Made by a program: the position numbers and the translations under genes. The notes below the pieces were generated by a model. The model ran no database searches, was not told where the DNA came from, and saw only the letters and a program-made list of their open reading frames with translations. From Candidatus Obscuribacterales bacterium (lineage in GTDB: Bacteria > Cyanobacteriota > Vampirovibrionia > Obscuribacterales > Obscuribacteraceae), in NCBI GenBank assembly GCA_019752635.1, contig JAIELX010000011.1:1-64000 (forward strand): a DNA stretch of 64,000 nt, given 5' to 3'. Shown piece after piece: positions 56,726 to 64,000 of this stretch; positions within the stretch are counted from its first letter, which is position 1, and each line of letters opens with the position of its first letter.

Positions 56726-57070
56726 TTAGAGGCTTACCTGAAGAGCAGTTTCGTCAAGAGCGACAGTGATTGAGCGAATTACATCTTCACTCAAAGACAG
56801 CATGCGCTTGAACGGTGTAATGGCTTCGGCCGGTGCTTCATATCTCAACACAACGAAGAATCCGTCGCGCATCTTCTTCACTTCATAAGATAGACGGCGG
56901 CGTCCTTTCTTCTCACAGTTGATGGTGTTGCCACCGTGCGATTTGATGAACTCTTCGACAGTGTGAACTGTCTTGTCTACGGATTCATCATCGAGCGTGG
57001 GTCGAACAATGAATACGGTTTCGTACTTTCTTAGTTTGCTATCTTTTTCTGACACGAGATTAATCCCCAT
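56726..57070 (-). CDS. rpsF: ribosomal protein bS6
   Basis: 114 residues. KYETVFIVRPTLDDESVDKT, GGNTINCEKKGRRRLSYEVK and DGFFVVLRYEAPAEAITPFK are canonical S6 motifs. The first 12 residues are an extra leader; the start may be downstream. S6 forms a dimer with S18 in the 30S platform. First gene of the minus-strand rpsF-ssb-rpsR run. Confidence 0.96.
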   Translation of the reverse strand: MGINLVSEKDSKLRKYETVFIVRPTLDDESVDKTVHTVEEFIKSHGGNTINCEKKGRRRLSYEVKKMRDGFFVVLRYEAPAEAITPFKRMLSLSEDVIRSITVALDETALQVSL

Positions 57071-57224
57071 GGGCTAAACGGCCTGTTTACCAGGCAGGGA
57101 GCGACACAAACGGCGTCCTGAGTCGCCGAAGTCATGAATCTTACCACGCTTCGTATTCTTCACATAGTACGCGTACTTTAGTTAGGTTTAGACTCGAAGC
57201 GGATCCTGAACAGATTGTGCGTAG

Positions 57225-58124
57225 ATGAGATATCTAACAGCTTCAAGAATAGCGCTTGGCTTGCTGCTGCTGAGTAACTGGCAGGGGAGTTTCGCCAGGA
57301 ATCAATGGGACATGAATCATCCCGGTCAGCCGCTGCCATCGGCAGCAATGCCTGTTTCATCGGGAATTCCGGGCAGAAACACACTTACGCAAGAATTCTG
57401 GGCGGGCAACCATCCGTCCTTGTCCAATCGGATCCAGTCCGGCGTTATTCTCACCACGGTTCTTGAGCACGAAATCTCCTCAGCCACAAGCAAAGTCGGT
57501 GATACATTCGCGTTGCGAATTGACGACGGGTATGCGCGTAACGGTCTGCAGATCATCCCTCCCGGCTCTCGCATCGTCGGAGCAGTCACAGGAGTCGTAC
57601 CGGCGAAAAGCCTGCGTAGCGGGCATGCAGGGCAACTGCAGGTAAGCTTGCAGACACTGGTCATGCCGGACGGAGTCACGCATGTGCCCTTTCATGGCTT
57701 TATCGACAGTAATCCCAACCATGCCTTCAAATCACCACCGCAACGGCGTACTTTGGGCAACGACGTCCGTGATTATGGGCAACAAGTTGCGGGAATGACC
57801 GGCAGCTTTACTTCCGGTCTCGGCACAGTACAAAGAGCAAGACACCAGGGGCTAGACTTTGAGTTGGACACTGGAGAGCTTGTGCCCGTTCGATTGAACC
57901 AGACTTTGATCGTTCCGGAGTCAGTGGTAAAGCCACAAGTTGCGTCCACCATCCCAGTGCAGCCTTCCGACCCGGCACCGAATCCGGTGCAAGGTTTACC
58001 TTCAGGAGCGCCGGGAGATTCAACAGCACTGCCTTCTATTCCAGGACTAACGCCGGATGTTTTCCAGACGCCGCTCGGACAAGGTCCGCCTCCGAACATT
58101 GATAGCATGCCCGACCCGTTCTAA
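57225..58124 (+). CDS. secreted hypothetical protein with Pro-rich C-terminus
   Basis: 299 residues. Signal peptide about 1-25 (RIALGLLLLSNWQGSFA). Residues 60-210 are beta-rich: SGVILTTVLEHEISSATSKV, then NGLQIIPPGSRIVGAVTGVV and VSLQTLVMPDGVTHVPFHGF. This recalls the TrbI/VirB10-like beta-barrel or conjugation-associated VirB10 C-domain, but also other envelope proteins. The last 75 residues are Pro/Gly-rich and disordered. Divergent from rpsF. Function is unknown. Confidence 0.55.
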   Translation: MRYLTASRIALGLLLLSNWQGSFARNQWDMNHPGQPLPSAAMPVSSGIPGRNTLTQEFWAGNHPSLSNRIQSGVILTTVLEHEISSATSKVGDTFALRIDDGYARNGLQIIPPGSRIVGAVTGVVPAKSLRSGHAGQLQVSLQTLVMPDGVTHVPFHGFIDSNPNHAFKSPPQRRTLGNDVRDYGQQVAGMTGSFTSGLGTVQRARHQGLDFELDTGELVPVRLNQTLIVPESVVKPQVASTIPVQPSDPAPNPVQGLPSGAPGDSTALPSIPGLTPDVFQTPLGQGPPPNIDSMPDPF

Positions 58125-58234
58125 ACTTCGATTGTCCGATAATGAGCTTGTTCAATGCCTGAGATACCGCTAATATGGCTGGTATCGTAAATGGTGCGAC
58201 TTCACGACGCACCTATCAGGCGGCAGAGGCAATC

Positions 58235-59308
58235 ATGGGACGATCATCCGGGCGATCCGACAACGCCACACCAATGAGAAGGAGTTCTCGTTCCTCGGAG
58301 AAGGCTTCCGACAAAGGTACAGCAGAGGCTCCAGCGTGGCGTCCGGCAGAAGAGTTGACCGAAGCACGCAACGGATACATACAATTCATTGCCGAAGAAC
58401 GGGCACTGTCTCTCAACACGGTATCGGCCTATCGCAACGATATTGATGATTTCATTCAGTGGTATCGCAGGCAGGGCGGGCAGATCGATCGTCAGCTCCT
58501 GGGAAAGTATCTTCAAAATCTAAAGGGAGCAGGAAACAAGCCTTCAACGCTGGCTAGAAGATTGGCAACATTGCGCGGTTGGTTTGATTGGATGCGGTTG
58601 TCTCGCCGGATGGATGCTGATCCTTGTGAGGGCGTACTCAATCCTAAGAAACCGACAAAGCTCCCACAAGTGCTTACCAACAACGAAATAAACAACATGA
58701 TCGCCGCTGCGGAAAACGAACGCGAACGACTGATCATCGAATTGCTTTATGGAGCGGGATTGCGTGTTTCCGAGCTGTGCAATCTCTGTGTCAAAGACAT
58801 CAATATGTCCCACGGCTACGTGCGATGCATAGGCAAGGGTACGAAAGAAAGAATTGTTCCCATAGGGCGTGCGGCCATCGGATGCCTGAAGGCATACTTA
58901 GCGGCAGAAGTAAGATTCAAGTGTGCAGAGGAAGCGGTCAAAAGCGACGCGGCAGGTACAAAGAGCAAGCGAGCTCCGCGCAAGATCATGTCACCGCCGC
59001 TGCTCTGCGACCGAAAAGGCAAACGACTTAGCCGGCTGGTAGTTTGGCAGATAGTGAAGCGCCTCGCATTGAAAGCGCGAGTCACTAAAACACTTTCGCC
59101 ACACACTCTCAGGCATAGCTTCGCAACGCACTTACTCGAGAATGGCGCAGACTTACGCGTCGTACAAGAGCTGCTCGGCCACTCCAGCGTGACGACAACA
59201 CAGTTATACACGCACGTTAGTCGCACGCACCTGAAAAAAGCGTACCACGCAGCACAACTAAAGCTCGACGATTTAGCCTTCGCTCGCGACGTAGAAGCCG
59301 GACACTAA
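58235..59308 (+). CDS. tyrosine recombinase XerC/XerD family
   Basis: 357 residues from ATG at 58235, chosen for AGAGG 5 nt upstream; a frame from 58175 adds 20 residues. Numbered from 58175, the catalytic set is complete: Arg197 (GAGLRVSEL), Lys221 (GKGTKERIVP), His310 and Arg313 (HTLRHSFATH), His336 (LLGHSSV) and Tyr345 (TQLYTHV). The N-terminal core-binding domain begins at about residue 60 (YIQFIAEERALSLNTVSAYR). A basic Ser-rich N-terminal extension of about 40 residues is unusual. A 30-residue Lys/Ala-rich insert at 245-275 is also unusual. It resolves chromosome dimers at dif or acts on mobile elements; no adjacent att sites are visible. Confidence 0.93.
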   Translation: MGRSSGRSDNATPMRRSSRSSEKASDKGTAEAPAWRPAEELTEARNGYIQFIAEERALSLNTVSAYRNDIDDFIQWYRRQGGQIDRQLLGKYLQNLKGAGNKPSTLARRLATLRGWFDWMRLSRRMDADPCEGVLNPKKPTKLPQVLTNNEINNMIAAAENERERLIIELLYGAGLRVSELCNLCVKDINMSHGYVRCIGKGTKERIVPIGRAAIGCLKAYLAAEVRFKCAEEAVKSDAAGTKSKRAPRKIMSPPLLCDRKGKRLSRLVVWQIVKRLALKARVTKTLSPHTLRHSFATHLLENGADLRVVQELLGHSSVTTTQLYTHVSRTHLKKAYHAAQLKLDDLAFARDVEAGH

Positions 59309-59337
59309 AAAAGTCCTCTCCCGCGGGTGCTTATCAG

Positions 59338-60114
59338 CTACCATTTGAATTTGGAAAGCTCATTCCTTTTGCCTGCGTAGTAGAACTCAGAGGTGCCAAC
59401 GTTGGCTTCGTAGAGAGCGTCGCCCGCAGCTACGCCCGCACCGATGCCGCCGACAGTCACGCCTACAAACGTCGCTATTGGCGCAAGCCCTCTTACTCTC
59501 GGTCCGCAGTTCGCAACCCATTTCTCCACCTGCTGCCCGGCGCGTGCCCCCAAACCAATGCCAACGAAACAACCGGCTATGCCACCGGGGAAAAGCGCGT
59601 TGATGCGCCGATTTGCATAGATGTCGAATGGGTGTGCGGAATTGAATGCTGACTGCACGCAGTGCAAATCCTCTCGGCTGACTCCTGCGCCTTCAATTGT
59701 TTGGCCGACCATGTTGATTCTTTCGCGAACCATTGATGAGAGTAGTTCCGCATTCTTGGCCGCACTGCGGAACAGGCTTCGCTCGGAGTCTTTCCAGCGA
59801 TCCGACTGAGATGCGCGCTCCAATTCGCCCGGCGATAGATACTTGTTTCCGTCCGTATCCAGCGCATTAAAGTTCTCGAGCAAGAGAACGCCTAATTTCT
59901 GCAACTGACGCTCATGGTCGGACAAATTCGGAACCGTTGAGTTGACAGGGCTATCATTGGAAGGCTTCTGTCCCGATTGTCCTTGGTTCTGTTTCTCGAG
60001 CACCTCCAGATACAGTTTTCGCGCTTGAGCCGCAGCATCGTCGCCGACAGAATTCCCTGCCGTCTCCCGATTCTCCGGTCTGGCACCAAGAGGTTTCAAT
60101 CTATAATCCGACAT
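59338..60114 (-). CDS. EF-hand protein with C-terminal glycine-zipper membrane segment
   Basis: 258 residues from ATG at 60114, set by GAGGAG upstream; a GTG at 60126 is the alternative. Residues 86-97 are a complete EF-hand loop (D-T-D-G-N-K-Y-L-S-P-G-E), with Asp/Asp/Asn/Tyr/Ser/Glu at the six calcium positions. The rest of 1-150 is charged and helical. Residues about 180-240 form a Gly/Ala-rich segment (GGIAGCFVGIGLGARAGQQ, then FVGVTVGGIGAGVAAGDALY), a glycine zipper. One EF-hand suggests calcium sensing or binding; glycine zippers often insert in outer membranes or form pores. Convergent with the recombinase gene. Confidence 0.65.
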   Translation of the reverse strand: MSDYRLKPLGARPENRETAGNSVGDDAAAQARKLYLEVLEKQNQGQSGQKPSNDSPVNSTVPNLSDHERQLQKLGVLLLENFNALDTDGNKYLSPGELERASQSDRWKDSERSLFRSAAKNAELLSSMVRERINMVGQTIEGAGVSREDLHCVQSAFNSAHPFDIYANRRINALFPGGIAGCFVGIGLGARAGQQVEKWVANCGPRVRGLAPIATFVGVTVGGIGAGVAAGDALYEANVGTSEFYYAGKRNELSKFKW

Positions 60115-60126
60115 AACTCTCCTCAC

Positions 60127-60662
60127 TCAAAATGAAGTGGTGATTCATACGCATGACAAATGCACACATCAGCCAATGCGCGCACAACCGAACACGTCCA
60201 GAATCCGCCGGAACAGACCGGAGTGCAAAACCCGACAGAATCTATCCGGCAGATCAGCTCTCCGGACATGGCGACATGCGGCTTCCACCACTGAGCCTCG
60301 CTTTCAATCCGTTAGCGATGTGATATTGCGCAACGATTGAGACTTCGCTGAATCGCCGAGTCGCTTTAGGGTCTGAACCGAGCCAACAGATTCACTTGCC
60401 AACCGGCGCAAAACTAGTCTTCGGACAAGCAACTCCAACCACGCGTACCAGTTGATTAAGATTTAATCTGATAGCGCCACAAGTCACCTCCATATAAGGT
60501 AACGTATGGATGGCTGTACTGTACCTCTGGTGCAGCCGGGTCCGCCTCAGGTAATCGCGCCCTATGCCGAATACCGAAACTCATATCAGCGACAGTAACT
60601 TTCACTGTTTCACGAGCGGGACCCTCGGGGAAATACATCAAACATAGCGAGTAACTACTTGG
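60127..60662. other. 536-bp intergenic region, possible small ORF inside
   Basis: Between divergent genes at 60114 and 60663. Apart from the doubtful ORF at 60456-60638, I see no repeat, RNA or strong promoter. The segment should hold promoters for both flanking genes. Confidence 0.3.
60456..60638 (-). CDS. possible small hypothetical protein
   Basis: 60 residues if begun at MYFPEGPARE; a longer version to 60704 would overlap the next gene head-on. Its composition (VKVTVADMSFGIRHRARLPE, VQYSHPYVTLYGGDLWRYQ) is more protein-like than typical shadow frames. No good ribosome-binding site and no recognised family. Confidence 0.3.
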   Translation of the reverse strand: MYFPEGPARETVKVTVADMSFGIRHRARLPEADPAAPEVQYSHPYVTLYGGDLWRYQIKS

Positions 60663-61787
60663 ATGCGTCAAAAGAACAAGGGTGAGGGCACCAAAATCGC
60701 CCAAGCTGCTAAAGAGTTGAACGTCACTTCGGTCACTATCCGTAGATACCTTACCGAATTCAACATAGAAACAACGGCTGACGAAAACGGAATCAAAGTT
60801 CTTCCACCTTCAGCGATGGAAGAGCTGCAAGAGATTCGAAAACTCAAAGAAGACGGTCTTACAAATCCGAAAGTTTTGGAGTTGTTGGAAGAACGTCGTT
60901 CCAAGCCCGAGCCCGTAGCTAAAACAACCAGAGCGAAGGCTGCAGCGGCAGAAAAGGCTGCTGAAAAGGAAAAAGAGAAAGAGAAGGAAAAGGAGAAGCC
61001 TGCGGCTGAAACTCCTCGCCGCGCATCGCGCAAAACTGATGCAGCACCACCCGTGCGAGCAACACGCAAAGTTGTAGCGGAGCGCGAAATCGAAGAAGAA
61101 GCGCCCGAAGAAGACGAAGAGGAAGTTGCAGCACCGCCGCCGGTTCGCGCCAAGCGAGTCGAAGCGCCGGCAGCCGAATCCGATGAAGAAGGCGATGAAG
61201 ATTCCTCGCAGCCGGCCGGTGACGGTAAGTCGAAGTACTCACTGACCTGCCAGACCTGTCAAAAAGTTTTCGAACACATGAATCCGCGTCTGCGCGATTG
61301 CTTAGATTGCTATCGCATCAAACGCAAGGAACGCCGTCGCGGTGGCGACAAGAAGAACGTGATTCAAAATCCGCTTGCACAACAAGTAGTGAGCAAGAAT
61401 CAACAAGCAGCTGCAAGTCGCGAAACGCGCGAACCTCGTGAGCCTCGGGAGACGCGAGAACCGGCGGCACACATGGATAACTCAGTCCGCGACATAGCAC
61501 CGATACAACAACCGGTTGCATCAGCGCGTCCTTCGATTCGTGAAACGCTTAGTTTCGCACCGCCCGGAACCGTTGGCTACCAACGCCCGCAAGTGCGCAA
61601 TTATAGAAAAGCCATCGAAGAAACAAGAGGCATAACCTCCAATCTGAAGCGCCGCCTTGAGCGTCCGGACCTGCCGGAAGCAGAACGACGTTTTCTCGAG
61701 CAGATCTATGCCTATCAGCTGATCCTGCACCAAGGATGGCGCCACCTAGCCGAATACAAATCCGGCGGAACAGAAGGTCGCGACTAA
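60663..61787 (+). CDS. HTH (MerR/IF2N-like) protein with charged linker and zinc knuckle
   Basis: 374 residues. N-terminal 5-45 ([20 protein letters not shown]) resembles a MerR-type or IF-2 N-terminal helix-turn-helix. Residues 80-175 are low-complexity Lys/Glu/Ala repeats ([12 protein letters not shown]) and acidic blocks. A CQTC...CLDC zinc knuckle follows near 200-225 ([28 protein letters not shown]). The C-terminus has REPRE repeats and a conserved helix about 330-365 ([20 protein letters not shown]). It may bind DNA or RNA. A terminator follows. No known family as a whole. Confidence 0.65.
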   Translation: MRQKNKGEGTKIAQAAKELNVTSVTIRRYLTEFNIETTADENGIKVLPPSAMEELQEIRKLKEDGLTNPKVLELLEERRSKPEPVAKTTRAKAAAAEKAAEKEKEKEKEKEKPAAETPRRASRKTDAAPPVRATRKVVAEREIEEEAPEEDEEEVAAPPPVRAKRVEAPAAESDEEGDEDSSQPAGDGKSKYSLTCQTCQKVFEHMNPRLRDCLDCYRIKRKERRRGGDKKNVIQNPLAQQVVSKNQQAAASRETREPREPRETREPAAHMDNSVRDIAPIQQPVASARPSIRETLSFAPPGTVGYQRPQVRNYRKAIEETRGITSNLKRRLERPDLPEAERRFLEQIYAYQLILHQGWRHLAEYKSGGTEGRD

Positions 61788-61814
61788 CACAGGGCCCGAC
61801 AAGATACCGAAAGG

Positions 61815-61840
61815 GAGAGTCGATCGAAAGGTCGACTCTC
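61815..61840 (+). terminator. hairpin terminator after the HTH/zinc gene
   Basis: 9-bp perfect stem GAGAGTCGA / TCGACTCTC with an 8-nt loop, 28 nt after the stop, followed by TCTTGCT. Confidence 0.72.
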
Positions 61841-61867
61841 TCTTGCTATGCGGACGCCCACCGAGCG

Positions 61868-62068
61868 CCCCTGCCTTTCATCTATGATGCATTAATATTC
61901 GAACGGTTTCAGCAGGTTGAATCAACCGACCGCACCCAAGCTGGTGGAGCTGGATTCGGTCTTGCAATTTGCAAACTAATAGTCGAGGAACACGGCGGTG
62001 AAATCGGAATAGACGAGCGCCCCGGCGGCGGAAGCATTTTCTGGTTCACGCTTCCGGAGCAGCGTTAA
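61868..62068 (+). pseudogene. remnant of a histidine kinase ATPase domain
   Basis: About 66 codons encode only the end of a HATPase domain: [20 protein letters not shown] (G2-like box with an odd GGAGFGLAI for GGTGLGLAI), [16 protein letters not shown] and [14 protein letters not shown]. There is no N-terminal part: the frame upstream is not kinase-like and overlaps the preceding gene and its terminator. It is a decayed fragment of a larger kinase, ending 4 bp inside the next gene's stop region on the opposite strand. Confidence 0.75.
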
Positions 62069-64000
62069 AGACCCGGGACGGGATGAGCGGAGGCGTAGGG
62101 TTTCGGTGGAAGCCATTTGAACGTCTTTTCCACCGACTTGGTGATCTGCTCCGGCTTGTCCAGGGGAGCACTAACAGCGAAGGAGAATACACGGGGATGG
62201 TCGGATGCAATATCACCAAGAAGCGGCAATGAAGGAAGATCTTCAAGTTGTTTCAACGTCACTATGCCCAGCAGTTTCTGTAAGGTCATTTCGCGGGAAA
62301 TTTCACCGACGGCGCCGGGGATAAGACTAGTTGCCACGCGCGGAATATCACCGGCAACATCAATATCGACCGTACCGGCCGGCAAGTTAACAGCTCCGGC
62401 AGCGCGCATGCGCAGATCATTACCGTCATAGCGGACCTTGGCCAAGTCAATGACCCCGCTGCGAATACTAAGTTCGCCGTCTATCTCTCTAAACGTTCCA
62501 GTTCTGTTCGGAAAGACCGCCTGAACGAAGTTGTTGATGTTGAAGCCCAATAGTCCTTGTTGAAGCAGGTTGGCACCATGCAGCTTGCCTTGCAACTTTC
62601 CGACGCTTTGTATCGTGCCTGACTGAACACTGAATTTGCCTTTGCCGTTTAGTTCCTTCATCCAGCCGGGACCAGCCTCTCCGTGCAGGCTCAAATTCAA
62701 ATCCGCCTGACCGCTGACCTTGCCATCACGTTTTATATAGTCATCGATAAACTCAGCGACCGCCAGCTTGCCGATAGAAAGGTCCGCACCGTATTTGGCA
62801 CCATCCGGTTCATAGAATCCGCTGGCTTTAATCTTTCCGCCGGCGATTTTGGCCTCCCCGTCGCGAAGGCTTATACGTTCGCCATCACTCACCAGCTCAG
62901 CCTGCCCGTCCTTCACATCGAACCCGCAAACTTGTGCACTGGAGATAGTTAACTTAGACGGGATAACTTTGTCGTCCGGCTTCGGCTTCAAAGCAAAGTT
63001 GGGAAGCTCCAATTTCGCGTTCAGGTTTGCCACGCCCACTATGGGAATAGAAACTTCCGAAAGCTTTAAAGAGCCATTGACGTGCAATGCATCAACAGGT
63101 CCGAAGAATGAAAGCAGGAGATCGCTCTCGCCTGATGAGTGCTGAAACTTCCCGGGGTAAAGCATGGCGGCTAAAAGCGGAAAGGGCATGGAAGCCATGG
63201 TAGTCAGCTTCATATCCGCTGTGTTCACACCGCCGACTTCCTTCATTGTGCCCTGGAGTTTGAGGTCGTGCTCACCGGCACTGATGACGCACTTCTCCAT
63301 CTCGACCGAAAAGGGAGACTCAACCTTGACGTTAACGCCGCCATCAAACGAGAGGGGCAGCTCCTGCGGTTGATAGACTTCCACTGCGCCAACAGCCAAT
63401 TTCAGACCGGAGTGAGACTCAGCCCTGCCGTTGAAAAACAACTTATATTCGGACGGATTACCGACTCCGGAAAGGCGCAAAGCCACAGCGTCTCGCTCTG
63501 TGGATTCAAGGTCGATACCGGTTCCGGTCGCTCTTATGATCGCGGCCAATTCCTCGGGAAAGAATCTCCCTTTCAGCTGGCCATGCCAACTCAATTTACG
63601 GCGATAGTCACTGATCTTGCCGTCTACTGCAAAGTTGCTCTTGCCATAGTTTCCAGTCAGTTCCTGAAGAATTACTTCTTCGGGAGTAAACGCTATGATG
63701 CCGGTCAGCTTCTCCAGGGCAACGCCGCGAGCGCCAACTTTCGTTCCCGCGTTCTGGAAACCGAAGACTCCGTCAGCCTCGAATCCGTCCCCTGATTCGC
63801 TAATCTTCAGGTCTCCGAAAAGGTGCCCTAGCACCGGTGCGTTCCTGACCGGGCGAAACCCCGGAGGAAGCGCCGACAACATGTCCGGCGGAAGCAGTGA
63901 CGGGCCGAGCACCGGGCGCCACTCCGCCAAATCAACGCCGTCCGTTTGCAGCCACAAAGACTTGATTTTGGAACGTTGCAAACTTCCGCGCATTTGTGCG
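62065..64000 (-). CDS. AsmA-like protein, C-terminal part (continues past the window end)
   Basis: At least 644 residues; the frame is still open at the right window edge, so the start is unknown. Repeated beta-strand segments with GEIQ-like amphipathic pattern: [60 protein letters not shown] and [20 protein letters not shown], then [20 protein letters not shown] and [16 protein letters not shown] near the end. This is the pattern of the AsmA/TamB group, long beta-groove proteins that bridge membranes and carry lipids. A helix before the end ([20 protein letters not shown]) closes the protein. Its 5' neighbours are unseen. Confidence 0.75.
   Translation of the reverse strand, partial: AQMRGSLQRSKIKSLWLQTDGVDLAEWRPVLGPSLLPPDMLSALPPGFRPVRNAPVLGHLFGDLKISESGDGFEADGVFGFQNAGTKVGARGVALEKLTGIIAFTPEEVILQELTGNYGKSNFAVDGKISDYRRKLSWHGQLKGRFFPEELAAIIRATGTGIDLESTERDAVALRLSGVGNPSEYKLFFNGRAESHSGLKLAVGAVEVYQPQELPLSFDGGVNVKVESPFSVEMEKCVISAGEHDLKLQGTMKEVGGVNTADMKLTTMASMPFPLLAAMLYPGKFQHSSGESDLLLSFFGPVDALHVNGSLKLSEVSIPIVGVANLNAKLELPNFALKPKPDDKVIPSKLTISSAQVCGFDVKDGQAELVSDGERISLRDGEAKIAGGKIKASGFYEPDGAKYGADLSIGKLAVAEFIDDYIKRDGKVSGQADLNLSLHGEAGPGWMKELNGKGKFSVQSGTIQSVGKLQGKLHGANLLQQGLLGFNINNFVQAVFPNRTGTFREIDGELSIRSGVIDLAKVRYDGNDLRMRAAGAVNLPAGTVDIDVAGDIPRVATSLIPGAVGEISREMTLQKLLGIVTLKQLEDLPSLPLLGDIASDHPRVFSFAVSAPLDKPEQITKSVEKTFKWLPPKPYASAHPVPGL

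Noticed and set aside
1..64000. CRISPR array, insertion sequence or rRNA operon
   Set aside because: No regularly spaced repeats, transposase genes, terminal repeats or rRNA sequences were found in the window.

Overview
The window reads as bacterial chromosome from a Gram-negative-type organism with intermediate GC. Large secreted or TPR-rich proteins are mixed with ordinary housekeeping genes. The mix suggests a non-photosynthetic relative of cyanobacteria (Melainabacteria/Vampirovibrionia, Obscuribacterales-like): an RpaB/OmpR-type regulator, SpoIID-type amidase enhancer, CHAT-TPR protein, many TPR proteins, very long hypothetical proteins and a bacterial rpsF-ssb-rpsR / infC-rpmI-rplT block. 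This assignment is inference; no rRNA gene is present to test it.

Layout. 1-7.5 kb (+): two YbjQ-domain genes, then a 2004-aa protein with YD-like and DUF4214-like N-terminal repeats and a C-terminal HigB-like (RelE-fold) toxin domain. 7.6-9.5 kb (-): dnaK. 9.9-17.8 kb (+): a 1470-aa HEAT-like protein with a HEXXH motif and an HD-like region, and a 1079-aa SNAP/TPR-like repeat protein. 17.9-22.9 kb (-): TPR-CHAT protein, secreted Pro/Ala-rich protein, OmpR-family regulator. 23.3-26.2 kb (+): SpoIID protein, TPR membrane protein, TadE-like protein. 26.2-33.1 kb (-): Lys-rich histone-H1-like protein translationally coupled to a hemerythrin, a 731-aa hypothetical and a FecR-containing hybrid histidine kinase. 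33.5-42.8 kb: TPR protein, methyltransferase plus toroid-like protein, kinase-like protein, a double-glycine-leader-like Cys protein, a TPR-thioredoxin with in-frame UGA, and an MFS exporter. 42.9-44.4 kb (+): folK and SAM hydrolase. 44.5-52.3 kb: HAD phosphatase, diguanylate cyclase, a membrane protein, and an M50-like protease locus with a protease-dead paralog. 52.4-57.1 kb (-): tatC, trmH-type methyltransferase, rplT, rpmI, infC, tRNA-Leu(CAG), rpsR, ssb, rpsF. 57.2-64 kb: secreted protein, XerC/D recombinase, EF-hand protein, HTH/zinc protein, histidine-kinase remnant and a partial AsmA-like protein.

Most notable: (1) at 40645-41325 (-) the thioredoxin active site WCGPC is encoded as W-UGA-GPC in an otherwise intact reading frame, which makes a selenocysteine thioredoxin the leading hypothesis; (2) two membrane proteins (49183-50385 and 51106-52326) align without gaps over 32 residues, but one has HELGH and the other has DLRTT at the same place, an active/dead protease pair; (3) the giant protein at 1491-7505 carries a HigB-like toxin tip without a visible antitoxin gene; (4) the 35.6-42.8 kb stretch (methyltransferase, toroid-like protein, kinase-like protein, GG-leader Cys protein, thioredoxin, exporter) has the composition of a cryptic peptide-modification locus, though this is speculative.
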